NCBI RefSeq assembly: GCF_004803815.1
Contig: NZ_CP012544.1
Location: 1,364,001 to 1,428,000, forward strand
Length of the DNA stretch: 64,000 nt
Source of the DNA: Campylobacter showae
Lineage (GTDB): Bacteria > Campylobacterota > Campylobacteria > Campylobacterales > Campylobacteraceae
Direction of reading: 5' to 3'
The notes under the pieces were generated by a model. That model was not told the origin of the DNA and ran no database searches. It worked only from the letters and a program-made list of their open reading frames with translations. The position numbers and the translations under genes were made by a program. This document shows positions 1 to 7,445 of this stretch, in pieces (positions within the stretch are counted from its first letter, which is position 1; the number at the start of each line of letters is the position of its first letter).

Positions 1-58
1 CGACGCCATAAAAGCAGGTTTAAATTTACGGTTCAAAAACCGACCTTGCGCCGCCCCC

Positions 59-1231
59 TTAAATTTTCGTCGCGCTCCCGCCAAACTCCACGCGAAACTC
101 TGTTAGCCCTCCGCCGCTTTTACACGAGATTTTAAACCCAAGCTCCTTGCAAAAGGTTTTAACGATATGAAGCCCGATACCAAAACCGCCGTTTCGCTCG
201 TCAAACCGCGTGTAAAGATTAAAAATCCGCGGCAAATTTTCCTTCGCGATGCCTGCACCGCTGTTTGAGATCGCGAGCGCACCAGGGGTTAAATTTACGC
301 TTACGCGGCCGTTTTCGTCGCAGTATTTTATGGCGTTACTTAGTAGGTTGTCGATGATTTTTCGCGTTTTTTTATAGGATGAGCGCAGCTGCACTTCGGC
401 GATTTGCGTGCTTAAATTTATATTTTTTTGCTCCAAATTTAGCCCAAAGTACCCAATCCTCTCGCGCACCAACTCGCTTAGGCTAAAGCTCGTCGCCGCT
501 ACGTCCTCTTTGCCGCTAAGCTTTACTAGTGTGAGATCCTCGTATAGCGTCGAGATAGTTTTGGAGGCGGTTTTTATGTTGTTTAGATACTTTTTCGGAT
601 CGGTTTCAAACATCTCTATACTCATCAAAATGACGCTAAGAGGCGTGTTTATCTCGTGCGTCGTGTCCCTGATAAAGCCGTTTAAAAAATCGATACGACG
701 GTAAAGTGGGCGCAGCGAAAGACGGATGATAAAATAAGCTATGACTAAAATAGCAAGCAGTATCATAAACGAGAAAAATATTATCTTGAGTTTTAGCGTG
801 AGAATCGCAAACTCGGGATCCGCGACCTTGACTGCGACATAGTACTCCTCCTCGCCGAGCCGATTTTTTAGATAAAACTGCACCACCGAGTTCGTTCCAT
901 CCTTGTATCTTTGCGGCATGCCCTCGCGCGGCTCAAAGTCGTCCTCGATCTCCTCGCTCGTTTTTAAATTTACGGCAAAAGCCTCGACGTCGTCGAAATC
1001 ATCGTCGTCTATCTCGCCGTTTTTTTGTAGTTTATTTTGCAGATGATGCTGCAAATCTCGCACGATAAAGACGTCGCGATCGAGTATAAAATGCTTCTCG
1101 CGCTCGTAAAACATCTGCGCAAAAAAGACCAAAAATGCGGCGCTCGTGATGAAATAAAGCAAAAATATAGGTAAAATTTGACGGTCTGAAAGTGCTGCAA
1201 AAGCTTTTTTAAGAGATTTTAGAAATGCCAC
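59..1231 (-). CDS. Two-component sensor histidine kinase
   Basis: A membrane histidine kinase that should phosphorylate the response regulator encoded just upstream (1370-2032). Two membrane segments (about residues 20-40 and 148-170) flank a periplasmic sensor of about 105 residues. The phosphoacceptor is H192 in the motif THEINTPLS, followed by an N-box (IIDNLLSNAIKY), a G1 box (SGAGIAKENL) and a G2 box (GFGIGLHIV), so the catalytic core is complete. The sensor is very acidic, with the run IDDDDFDD near residues 74-81, which could bind cations; the ligand is unknown. A paralogous but frameshifted kinase lies at 53616-54729. The family call is firm; the stimulus is not known. Confidence 0.93.
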   Translation of the reverse strand: MAFLKSLKKAFAALSDRQILPIFLLYFITSAAFLVFFAQMFYEREKHFILDRDVFIVRDLQHHLQNKLQKNGEIDDDDFDDVEAFAVNLKTSEEIEDDFEPREGMPQRYKDGTNSVVQFYLKNRLGEEEYYVAVKVADPEFAILTLKLKIIFFSFMILLAILVIAYFIIRLSLRPLYRRIDFLNGFIRDTTHEINTPLSVILMSIEMFETDPKKYLNNIKTASKTISTLYEDLTLVKLSGKEDVAATSFSLSELVRERIGYFGLNLEQKNINLSTQIAEVQLRSSYKKTRKIIDNLLSNAIKYCDENGRVSVNLTPGALAISNSGAGIAKENLPRIFNLYTRFDERNGGFGIGLHIVKTFCKELGFKISCKSGGGLTEFRVEFGGSATKI

Positions 1232-1369
1232 TTGCCGCCTTTTGGGTTAAATTTGCGGCTATCTTGCGGATATAAAATTTGAAGCTTAAAGCGGCAAAAA
1301 TCTTGCGTAAATTTGGATGAAATTTTAGACCGACACCCTACTCTTTGCCTCCTGGCGGCCGTAAAAAGC

Positions 1370-2032
1370 TTAAACATATTTATAGCCTAGCTTTGAGGCG
1401 CTAACGATACGCTCTTTGCCTAAAATTTTACGCAGCTCCGCGATATAAACGCGCAAACTAAGCTCGCTAGGACTCTCGTCGTAGTCCCAAATTTGAGAGT
1501 AGATCTCCTCCCTACTTAAAAATTTATCCTGATTTTTGAGTAAGAGTGCCAGCAGCCTAGACTGTTTTTTAGGCATCGAGACAGCCTTGCCGCCACAAAA
1601 CAGCAAGCCCTGATTCATATCAAAGCCCAAATTTTCGCCCAGATTTATCAGCTCGTTTTTATTATGCACGAAGGTGCGTTTTAGCAAATTTTGCACGCGC
1701 AGATGCAGCTCTTTTAACTCAAACGGCTTTTTGATGTAGTCGTCGCAGCCGCTAGTAAAGCTGGTTTGCACGTCGTCAAGCGTATTTAGCGAGGTCGTAA
1801 ATATACAAGGCGTGTTTTTGCCCGCGTTTCGTAGCTCCCCAAGTAGCGCAAAGCCGCTGCCGCCGATGATCTTGACGTCAAATATCCAAAGATCGAAGTT
1901 GCTCTCGTAGGCTAAATTTAACGCATCGTCGTAGCTTTTTGCGCCCGCCGTCTCGTAGCCCTGAGCCCGCAAATACGCACACATCATCTCAAGCAGCATA
2001 TTTTCGTCCTCGACGATCAAAATTTTACTCAT
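1370..2032 (-). CDS. OmpR-family response regulator
   Basis: A DNA-binding response regulator of 220 residues. The receiver domain begins MSKILIVEDE; the expected phosphoacceptor is D52 (WIFDVK) and the conserved lysine lies in the motif YIKKPFEL. The C-terminal winged helix (about 125-220) ends with the usual RVYIAELRKIL and GYKYV motifs. It precedes its kinase with a spacer of about 140 bases, and follows the DUF1104 gene on the same strand after a 250-base spacer that holds a 17-bp perfect inverted repeat (2142-2187). It probably controls genes nearby, such as the DUF1104 or M23 genes, but no binding site was identified. Confidence 0.93.
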   Translation of the reverse strand: MSKILIVEDENMLLEMMCAYLRAQGYETAGAKSYDDALNLAYESNFDLWIFDVKIIGGSGFALLGELRNAGKNTPCIFTTSLNTLDDVQTSFTSGCDDYIKKPFELKELHLRVQNLLKRTFVHNKNELINLGENLGFDMNQGLLFCGGKAVSMPKKQSRLLALLLKNQDKFLSREEIYSQIWDYDESPSELSLRVYIAELRKILGKERIVSASKLGYKYV

Positions 2033-2141
2033 TTTCGCTCCGTTTTGGTTTATTTTTTACCTCGTTTTACGGCGTTTTACCCGCTTGATTTTGCCGTCTG
2101 TCGGCGCAGCTTTGCGCTAAATTTTTCGCCAAACATCTCAA

Positions 2142-2187
2142 GTTTGCGGCTAAATTTGCCCGCATGCGCTCAAATTTAGCCGCAAAC
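2142..2187. repeat. 17-bp perfect inverted repeat with AAATTT in each arm
   Basis: GTTTGCGGCTAAATTTG at 2142-2158 is perfectly complemented at 2171-2187, leaving a 12-base loop. It sits in the 250-base gap between the DUF1104 gene and the response regulator, both on the minus strand. Neither side has a clear T-run, so it may be a leader structure, a weak terminator or a paired AAATTT uptake-like element rather than an intrinsic terminator. Confidence 0.7.
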
Positions 2188-2249
2188 AGATCCTGCGTAA
2201 ATTTATCAAATTTCATCTAAATTTGAAGGTAAAATTTCATAAATTTATA

Positions 2250-2281
2250 AATTCGAGCCTCCATAAAAGGAAGCTCGAATT
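2250..2281 (-). terminator. Terminator hairpin after the DUF1104 gene
   Basis: AATTCGAGC at 2250-2258 pairs with GCTCGAATT at 2273-2281, with an inner TCC/GGA pairing. The hairpin begins 4 bases after the stop of the minus-strand DUF1104 gene. The following minus-strand bases are A/T-rich without a perfect T-run, so efficiency is uncertain. Confidence 0.6.
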
Positions 2282-2284
2282 TTA

Positions 2285-2779
2285 TTATTTCATCGGCTGT
2301 TTTGGGCCTTTGTAGCCGTCGGTTTGATTACAATCTCTGGCATTTGCACAGTCCTGCGCCATCATGCCTTTACCGCCGTGTTTAAATCCGCCCTTAAAAT
2401 CGTGCTTAAATTTCTTGTGAAAATCATCGTCGTCATCGCCGTCTTTTAGCTCGATATCAAGCTTTTTTGCCTCCGCCACGCTTAGCGCGCCCACTTGGGC
2501 ATTATAGCCGTTTCTAAACTCGCGCATAAACCGCTCTCTATCGGCAATACTCATAGCCTCAAACTTCTTTCTGATTTCGGTCTTTAGCCCGCGTTTGGCC
2601 TCTTTGGCTTCAAATTTTAGCTTGCCCGCGCGTTTGTCTATCTCAAACGCTACCTCGCTAAGCGTCTTAGCATCGGCGTTTGCGACCATTTTATAAAGCT
2701 CGTCGTTCGTGCTATTTTCAAGCGAAGCGGCAAAAAGCCCGCCCGCAACCAACATACTAATCAAAACTACTTTTTTCAT
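2285..2779 (-). CDS. DUF1104 family periplasmic protein
   Basis: A 164-residue exported protein with an N-terminal signal peptide (MKKVVLISMLVAGGLFAAS). The motif NSTNDELYKMV and the helical, Lys/Glu-rich middle are typical of DUF1104, a family largely restricted to Campylobacter and Helicobacter with no firmly known function. The C-terminal 50 residues are unusual: a GDDDDDF run followed by alternating His, Lys and Gly (FHKKFKHDF, KHGGKG), which suggests metal or polyanion binding. The adjacent kinase has a similar DDDDF run in its sensor. RBS ctcc/ggag is clear upstream of ATG 2779. The role is inferred only from composition and context. Confidence 0.8.
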   Translation of the reverse strand: MKKVVLISMLVAGGLFAASLENSTNDELYKMVANADAKTLSEVAFEIDKRAGKLKFEAKEAKRGLKTEIRKKFEAMSIADRERFMREFRNGYNAQVGALSVAEAKKLDIELKDGDDDDDFHKKFKHDFKGGFKHGGKGMMAQDCANARDCNQTDGYKGPKQPMK

Positions 2780-2833
2780 TTTCTCTCCTCTAAAAAGATG
2801 AGCGAAGTTTAAAGAAAAGTCGTGAAAAAAATG

Positions 2834-3673
2834 TTAATTTAAAATTTCGTTGATTTTTTTGACGAAATTTAGCGGATTTACCTGCACGCCGCCGGCGATC
2901 ACGCCAAAGTGCAGGTGCGGTCCGCTCACTCGTCCGCTAGAGCCGCTAAGCGCGATGGTATCGCCTTTTTTGACGCTTTGTCCGACTTTTACGTTTAGCG
3001 CGCTTAGATGATAGTACTGCGTGTAAATGCCCTCGCCGTGATCTATCACCACGGATCCGCCAGCATAGTAGCGATCTTTTGCGATGACGACTACGCCGTC
3101 ATTTGCCGCGATAACGGACGTACCGACCGCCGCTCTAAAGTCCGTGCCGCCGTGATAGCTCTTTAAGGTGCCGTTAAATACGCGCGCGGTACCAAACGCA
3201 CTCGTGACCGCCGAGCTCATCGGTAGGATAAATTTGGAGTTAAATTTTAGCCCTACGTTAGCCGTGGCGTAGATTTTATTCGCCTCCTCGCGTTCCTCCT
3301 CGATACGCTTTAGCACGTCTTTTGGCGGCGTTACCTTGCTGCCTTCGACGGTTATTTTTTCTTTTTTGTATTCGCCCTCTACGATCTTAAAAACTATCTT
3401 CTCATCGCCGCTTTTAAGCCCGTTTACTAGCTTTATTTCGCCTTTTTGACGGTAGCTAGCGGTAACGACGGCAAATTTTAGATTTTCATCCCCCGGCACG
3501 CTAAGCCAGCGCTTTTTCTTACCGTCAATGCTTAAATTTCCTGCAAATTTAGCCTCCACCTGTACTATCTCGACGTCGCCGTTTACGATCGTCTGAGTCT
3601 CGCTAGGCGTACCGCCCTGTCCTTTTGCGCTCAAATTTAAACATATCAAAACAGCCAAAAAAATCTTTTTCAT
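2834..3673 (-). CDS. M23 family peptidoglycan endopeptidase (LytM domain)
   Basis: A secreted zinc metallopeptidase of 279 residues, expected to cut peptide cross-links of peptidoglycan in the periplasm. A signal peptide (about 1-17) precedes a beta-rich N-terminal domain (about 30-115), a short coiled linker (PPKDVLKRIEEEREEANK) and the C-terminal LytM domain. Zinc ligands H174 and D178 (HGGTD) and H255 (HLHF), and the catalytic H222 and H253, are all visible, so the enzyme should be active. Related Campylobacter M23 enzymes help set cell curvature. It is followed by the DUF1104 gene 54 bases downstream; the start is ATG 3673. Confidence 0.92.
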   Translation of the reverse strand: MKKIFLAVLICLNLSAKGQGGTPSETQTIVNGDVEIVQVEAKFAGNLSIDGKKKRWLSVPGDENLKFAVVTASYRQKGEIKLVNGLKSGDEKIVFKIVEGEYKKEKITVEGSKVTPPKDVLKRIEEEREEANKIYATANVGLKFNSKFILPMSSAVTSAFGTARVFNGTLKSYHGGTDFRAAVGTSVIAANDGVVVIAKDRYYAGGSVVIDHGEGIYTQYYHLSALNVKVGQSVKKGDTIALSGSSGRVSGPHLHFGVIAGGVQVNPLNFVKKINEILN

Positions 3674-3727
3674 TTATATCCTTTACGTAAATTTAACGAA
3701 TAATTTTTAAATTTAATAAAAAAATAC

Positions 3728-3733
3728 TATAAT
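3728..3733 (+). promoter_or_regulatory. -10 element of the SYLF-domain gene
   Basis: A perfect TATAAT lies 33 bases before the ATG at 3766, preceded by an A/T-rich tract as usual in Campylobacter sigma-70 promoters. An AAGGA ribosome-binding site follows it. Confidence 0.6.
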
Positions 3734-3765
3734 AGCGGGTAAATTTTACGAAAAAGGAAACGAAA

Positions 3766-4431
3766 ATGAAAAGATTTTTAAAGCTTGCAGCTTGTGCGCT
3801 TTTGCTAGGCCAGCTTGCTTACGCGGATTTTACGCAAAATCAAAAAGTACGAACTTCATTTGATATCTTAAACGATTTGGGCTCTAGAAAACTGCTAAAT
3901 TTAAAAGATACTAGCGAAATAAGAGGCATCATGGTTATCCCTGATGTGGTTAGCGGCGGGCTAGTGGTGACGACGCATACTGGAGATGGTATATTCGTCG
4001 GCAGAAACGATGAAAATGAATGGAGCAGCCCGATATTTATAAATTTTAAAGGCGGCGGTATAGGCCTGCAGGGCGGCTATAAATCAACCGACCTTGTTGT
4101 ACTGTTTAAATCAAGAAGGTCATATGCCGGGCTAATAAACGGTAAAGGCCAAATTGATCTTAGCGCCGATGCCGTAGTGCTAGCCGCCGGCGAAAAAGCC
4201 GGCGTAATGAGCGACCTACCTGAAATTTCGGCTTGGGCTACGCTAAGAGGTAAAAGCAGAGGCCTTTTTGCAGGCGTTAGCATAAATACATCTTTAATCG
4301 TGGTCGACAAAGAGGCTACATATGATTATTACGATAGAATGTACGATATGGAGGACATCTACAACAACTCTCCGAAAGACTCAAGATATACAAAAACGCT
4401 AAAAGAAGTATTGAATAAATATTTTAAATGA
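3766..4431 (+). CDS. SYLF/Ysc84 lipid-binding domain protein
   Basis: A 221-residue exported protein with a signal peptide (cleavage expected near AYA-DF, residues 19-21). The rest matches the SYLF (Ysc84) domain: RGIMVIPDVVSGGLVV, a Gly-rich core (FKGGGIGLQGGYKSTDLVVLF) and SRGLFAGVSINTSLIVVD near the C-terminus. In eukaryotes this domain binds phosphoinositides; in bacteria it is a common periplasmic or outer-membrane-associated protein of unclear function. It is a single gene with its own promoter (3728-3733), ending just before a terminator shared with the convergent 69-aa gene. Confidence 0.85.
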   Translation: MKRFLKLAACALLLGQLAYADFTQNQKVRTSFDILNDLGSRKLLNLKDTSEIRGIMVIPDVVSGGLVVTTHTGDGIFVGRNDENEWSSPIFINFKGGGIGLQGGYKSTDLVVLFKSRRSYAGLINGKGQIDLSADAVVLAAGEKAGVMSDLPEISAWATLRGKSRGLFAGVSINTSLIVVDKEATYDYYDRMYDMEDIYNNSPKDSRYTKTLKEVLNKYFK

Positions 4432-4439
4432 TTAAGCAG

Positions 4440-4469
4440 AAAAACGGTTTGGCCTAGCGGCTAAACCGT
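4440..4469 (-). terminator. Intrinsic terminator
   Basis: ACGGTTTGGCC (4444-4454) pairs with GGCTAAACCGT (4459-4469), one pair being G-U, and the minus-strand transcript continues into TTTTT. It overlaps the stop codon region of the minus-strand 69-aa gene and may also stop the SYLF gene from the other side. Confidence 0.7.
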
Positions 4470-4670
4470 ATAAAGAGAGACGAATCTTTTTTTATTAATC
4501 GGCGAAAACTGAGTCATATACTCAAACGCCTCTTCATAATCTCCGTCGGTATATTTTGCGACCTCTTCGATAAGTTCGAAAAGCTCTTCATCATCAAGCG
4601 ATTCAAAATTGCCTCGGTTTTCCAAAACCTCTAGCAAAACCGCCTCAAGCTCTAGTTCGTCGTACGTCAT
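4461..4670 (-). CDS. Small acidic hypothetical protein
   Basis: A 69-residue protein with no signal or membrane segment and a strongly acidic, helix-prone composition (ELELEAVLLEVLENRG, DDEELFELIEEVAKY). Not recognised. The reading frame uses Campylobacter-like codons, ends inside a good terminator and has a plausible RBS (aaGGGAAG) before ATG 4670, which supports a real gene. It lies between the SYLF gene (convergent) and the Fur-like regulator (divergent). Confidence 0.6.
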   Translation of the reverse strand: MTYDELELEAVLLEVLENRGNFESLDDEELFELIEEVAKYTDGDYEEAFEYMTQFSPINKKRFVSLYTV

Positions 4671-4788
4671 GGCTTCCCTTTTAAAATTTTTGCGGAATTA
4701 TGCCAAAATAACCTTTATAACCGCTTAGTCAAAATCCCTATTTTTTGAGAATTGGTCTTAAATTTATCGCATTATCAGCTTTTTTTAC

Positions 4789-4794
4789 TATAAT
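4789..4794 (+). promoter_or_regulatory. -10 element of the Fur-family regulator gene
   Basis: TATAAT 36 bases before ATG 4830, preceded by a T-rich tract. The sequence ATTATCAG just upstream (4771-4778) resembles half of a Fur box, so autoregulation is possible. Confidence 0.55.
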
Positions 4795-4829
4795 AAGAAG
4801 TAATTTTAATCGGCTGAAACGGCGGCAAA

Positions 4830-5267
4830 ATGCACACTTTTGATAAATTTTATATGAAATTTTTAGAGCTTTTACGGGATTACGGATATAAAAATTCCGC
4901 CGCAAAAGAGCAAATTTTAAAAATTTTATTTTCTAGCGACGAGCATCTTAGCGCAAGCGAGATACAAGCCAAGATCAAAAGCGAATTTAAACGTAACGTT
5001 AGCCTCACGGCGATTTATCAGTTTTTAAATTTTTTGCAGGATTTCGGGCTGGTTTTGAGTTTTGAAGAGAACGGGATAAATAAATTCGAGCTAAATTTAA
5101 AGTCGCATCACGACCATCTAATCTGCATAAAATGCGGCGCGGCGGAGAGTTTTTTCGATAAATATATAGAAGAAAAACAAGAGCAAATTTGTAAAAGCTC
5201 AGGCTTTAAACTCGAAGGTCATGCGATGATTTTATACGGAATTTGTCCAAAGTGCCAAAACAAATAG
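4830..5267 (+). CDS. Fur-family transcriptional regulator
   Basis: A 145-residue metalloregulator. The N-terminal winged helix (about 10-88) contains the recognition segment NVSLTAIYQFLNFL, where family members usually have TVYRTL; the C-terminal half has the metal-binding HHDHLICIKCG and a second CxxC (CPKCQNK) at the extreme end, forming the structural zinc site. It differs from housekeeping Fur in length and recognition helix. It lies 110 bases upstream of a same-strand operon that looks like an iron-storage organelle cluster, so it is a candidate dedicated regulator. A site resembling a Fur box is present in that gap (5291-5310). Confidence 0.88.
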   Translation: MHTFDKFYMKFLELLRDYGYKNSAAKEQILKILFSSDEHLSASEIQAKIKSEFKRNVSLTAIYQFLNFLQDFGLVLSFEENGINKFELNLKSHHDHLICIKCGAAESFFDKYIEEKQEQICKSSGFKLEGHAMILYGICPKCQNK

Positions 5268-5290
5268 CCTATTTTGCGCCTATTTATCAA

Positions 5291-5310
5291 AAATGATTTG
5301 ATAACGATAT
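5291..5310. promoter_or_regulatory. Candidate Fur-type operator before the ferrosome-like operon
   Basis: AAATGATTTGATAACGATAT contains NAT triplets and resembles the GATAATGATAATCATTATC Fur box. The 11-mer TTGATAACGAT (5298-5308) recurs at 59429-59439 upstream of the psr operon. A possible -10 (GATAAT, 5347-5352) follows about 40 bases later. Binding is inferred. Confidence 0.4.
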
Positions 5311-5376
5311 GCAAAAAAGTTTCAGTTAAATTTAAGCGTAGCAAATAGATAATACGCCAAAAAATAAAGGAGAAAC

Positions 5377-5718
5377 ATGAGCGCAGCGCCACATATACCA
5401 TCGGAGTTAGTCTTACGCATAGCTTCGTATTTTACGCCGATCCATCACGTCGCAGGCCGCCTAAGAGTCCGCGTCAGCAGCGACATCAAAAAAGAAGCGG
5501 ACAGCTTACCGTTAGAAAAAATAGATCAAACGATCAAGCAAATAGACGGCATAAAAAACGTTAAATTTAACAAGCTAATCGGCTCCGCAACGATCGAATA
5601 CGACCACGAAATTTTCCCGAAAAAGATGTGGGACGATCTGCTAAAAGGCCAAAATTTACACGAAATCTCAGCCCTCATCAACAATCTAGCTCAAAAAGCT
5701 ACCGGCGGCGCAAGATGA
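5377..5718 (+). CDS. HMA-like domain protein without CxxC, candidate FezA-type
   Basis: A 113-residue protein whose middle fits a heavy-metal-associated (HMA) ferredoxin-like fold: a first strand AGRLRVRVS, helix IDQTIKQIDGIKNVKF, then IGSATIEYD. The metal-binding CxxC is absent and replaced by a His/Arg motif (HHVAGRLRVRV). CxxC-less HMA proteins accompany P1B-6 ATPases in ferrosome (fez) clusters, for example FezA of Clostridioides difficile. It starts at ATG 5377 behind AAAGGAG and overlaps the next gene by ATGA, so the genes are translationally coupled. It is the first gene of the operon. Fold call fairly sure, organelle role inferred. Confidence 0.75.
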   Translation: MSAAPHIPSELVLRIASYFTPIHHVAGRLRVRVSSDIKKEADSLPLEKIDQTIKQIDGIKNVKFNKLIGSATIEYDHEIFPKKMWDDLLKGQNLHEISALINNLAQKATGGAR

Positions 5719-6362
5719 ATGAGGAGCTAAAGCAAGCCGCAAATGCGGTGTTTTTACTAGAGTCGCAGGGCATTAAATTTTACGAAAACGTCTGCAAAAA
5801 AGATGAAATTTTTGATCAAATTTTAGTAGTTAGACGAAGCGGACTGGAGCTTTTAAAGTCCTACGCAGACCCCGCCGACCCGCAAGTTTTTTGCGCTTTA
5901 GCGTGCGAGGATCTTGACGCTTGCTTTATAAAAGCCCTAAACTACGAGCTTGAGCTAAACGCGTTTTATGAAAATTTGACCGACAGCCTGAGCGATGAAA
6001 ACTTTAAAGACGTCTGCTTTAGGCTCTGGGCTACGTCAAATAACGAATACATCCCAGCTCTCAAAGCAAAACTGGCTCAAATTTTAGCCGCACAGTTTCA
6101 AGGTGCGGGTAACGCAAGCCAAGAGGAGCAGGCGCAAACGGCTCAAAATCCGAGCGACAATATCTTAAACGCTTTTGATTCGGATAGCTTTAAACAAATC
6201 AGTCAAACGCTAGAGCGCATAGGCTCTGGGCAAGGCAGCAAAGAGGACGCTATCGCGCTTTTAAACAATCCGAATTTTTCATTTTTCGGCGGTTTGGCGC
6301 TTGGCGGACTAGCTAGCATGATGCTCAGTAAAAATTTAGATAAAAATAAAGATAAAGAATAA
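5715..6362 (+). CDS. Ferritin-like helical protein with C-terminal glycine-rich membrane segment
   Basis: The start is ATG 5715, overlapping the preceding stop as ATGA; 215 residues. The first 130 residues are helical with ferritin/rubrerythrin-like spacing (FLLESQGIKFYEN, then YELELNAFYENL and ATSNNEYIPALKAKL), but the expected ExxH is NNEY, so the di-iron site may be incomplete. A disordered Gln/Ala linker follows, then a Gly-zipper hydrophobic segment (FFGGLALGGLASMMLS) near the C-terminus. It sits second in the ferrosome-like operon, which fits an iron-storage or membrane-tethering role. I do not recognise a named family. Confidence 0.72.
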   Translation: MNEELKQAANAVFLLESQGIKFYENVCKKDEIFDQILVVRRSGLELLKSYADPADPQVFCALACEDLDACFIKALNYELELNAFYENLTDSLSDENFKDVCFRLWATSNNEYIPALKAKLAQILAAQFQGAGNASQEEQAQTAQNPSDNILNAFDSDSFKQISQTLERIGSGQGSKEDAIALLNNPNFSFFGGLALGGLASMMLSKNLDKNKDKE

Positions 6363-6384
6363 AATTCAACATAAAGGATAAAAA

Positions 6385-6786
6385 ATGGCATTACCGTTTA
6401 TCGCAGGAGCAATCTTAGGAGGTTTAGCCGTCGCGGCTTTTAACAACAAAGATAAAATCAAATCAACCCTTGAAAGCGGACTAGATAAAGGCAAAGAGTT
6501 TGCCGAAAACGCAAAAGAATTTGCCGAGAAAAAAATAGGCGAAGCAAAAGAGTACGCCGAGAAAAAATTTGCTAAAACAAGCGAAGAGGCGACCGAAACA
6601 AAAAAACGCACAAGACGCACTAGCGCCGAAGTAGCCACAGAGAAATCTGAAAAAGAAGCCGAGAAAACAAAAGCTAAGAAAAAAAGAGCTCCAAGAGCTA
6701 AAAAAGCTCCGGCAAAAGCGGCTACACAAACCGAAATTTTAGCCGAAGATATCGCAAACGCGCTTGAACCGAATTTAGAAAAATAA
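6385..6786 (+). CDS. YtxH-like protein with Lys/Ala-rich tail
   Basis: A 133-residue protein: an N-terminal glycine-zipper membrane segment (FIAGAILGGLAVAAF, residues 5-19), then an amphipathic helix with repeats of the form EFAENAKEFAEKKI/EAKEYAEKKF, then a highly basic histone-like tail (KKKRAPRAKKAPAKAA). The layout resembles YtxH proteins. Start ATG 6385 follows AAAGGA. In the operon it is one of three small membrane proteins ahead of the ATPase; small glycine-zipper proteins are also common around magnetosomes and ferrosomes. Function unknown; a role shaping or coating a membrane compartment is inference. Confidence 0.75.
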   Translation: MALPFIAGAILGGLAVAAFNNKDKIKSTLESGLDKGKEFAENAKEFAEKKIGEAKEYAEKKFAKTSEEATETKKRTRRTSAEVATEKSEKEAEKTKAKKKRAPRAKKAPAKAATQTEILAEDIANALEPNLEK

Positions 6787-6798
6787 TAAAGGTATAGA

Positions 6799-7104
6799 AT
6801 GAATTTAACATCAACAACCAGACTCCCAGTAGATCATATGATAAGCGGCGCGCTAATCGGCGCGATGGCAGCGGGCGGCGTAGAAATACTAAACTATAAA
6901 AAAGGCAAGGTCAGCAAGACGCAGGCCGTAGCTAAAACGACTAAAATCGCTATCCAAGGCGGTATCGTCACGGCGTGCGCTATCAGCGCATCAAACAAAC
7001 TAGTCTCGGCGCGCTATCTTGCGGCTGCGGCAACCGTTGCCGTCGGTATCGCAGGCGTGGTTGCGACGGAGAAACTAATCAAAAATTTAGAGGAAAGTAA
7101 ATGA
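6799..7104 (+). CDS. Small glycine-rich two-helix membrane protein
   Basis: A 101-residue protein with two hydrophobic Ala/Gly-rich segments (MISGALIGAMAAGGVEIL and a longer one around residues 53-91) joined by a basic loop (YKKGKVSKTQAVAKTTK). The arrangement is reminiscent of small magnetosome membrane proteins, but no specific family is certain. It starts at ATG 6799 behind AAAGG, 12 bases after the previous stop, and overlaps the next gene by ATGA. Its place in the operon argues for a structural role in the same membrane system as the P-type ATPase. Confidence 0.72.
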   Translation: MNLTSTTRLPVDHMISGALIGAMAAGGVEILNYKKGKVSKTQAVAKTTKIAIQGGIVTACAISASNKLVSARYLAAAATVAVGIAGVVATEKLIKNLEESK

Positions 7105-7445
7105 AAAACCCATACATCAATCAAACTCAAACAGTAAATCAACTAAACGACGACGGTAGCACGACGACTACGACTACGACCGTAAAGACTACCGGCGCGC
7201 CAAGCGCGTTTGACCGCGGTATAAACGACGCGCTAAAAGACTTTGTCCCGGCAAATTTTAACGCGGCAGGCTTTATAAAAGGTGCGCTCATAGGCGGCGT
7301 CGTGGCATACGTGCTAACAAACGAAAACGCGCAAAAAGCGCTATTTTCAGCTATCGCGAAGGGATCAAATTTGCTTCAAGCAGGATTTGAAGAACTAAAA
7401 GAGCGATTTGAAGATGTAAAGGCCGAAATTGACTCCCAAAAATAA
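7101..7445 (+). CDS. YtxH/glycine-zipper membrane protein with a Thr run
   Basis: A 114-residue protein. The N-terminal 45 residues are polar with a run of seven threonines (residues 21-27), encoded by alternating acg/act codons; a glycine-zipper membrane segment (AGFIKGALIGGVVAYVL) follows, then an amphipathic helix (LLQAGFEELKERFEDVKAE). It starts at ATG 7101 overlapping the previous stop, and its 3' end overlaps the P-type ATPase gene by 17 bases. Similar in layout to the protein at 6385-6786. Specific function unknown. Confidence 0.75.
   Translation: MKNPYINQTQTVNQLNDDGSTTTTTTTVKTTGAPSAFDRGINDALKDFVPANFNAAGFIKGALIGGVVAYVLTNENAQKALFSAIAKGSNLLQAGFEELKERFEDVKAEIDSQK

Noticed and set aside
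6366-6729. Antisense open frames across the YtxH-like gene
   Set aside because: They are shadows created by the Lys/Ala/Glu-rich repeat composition of the real plus-strand gene, with Phe/Cys/Ser-rich nonsense proteins.
7158-7181. acg/act repeat coding for seven threonines, considered as a phase-variable tract
   Set aside because: The repeat is in triplets, so length changes would keep the frame; no homopolymer tract is present.
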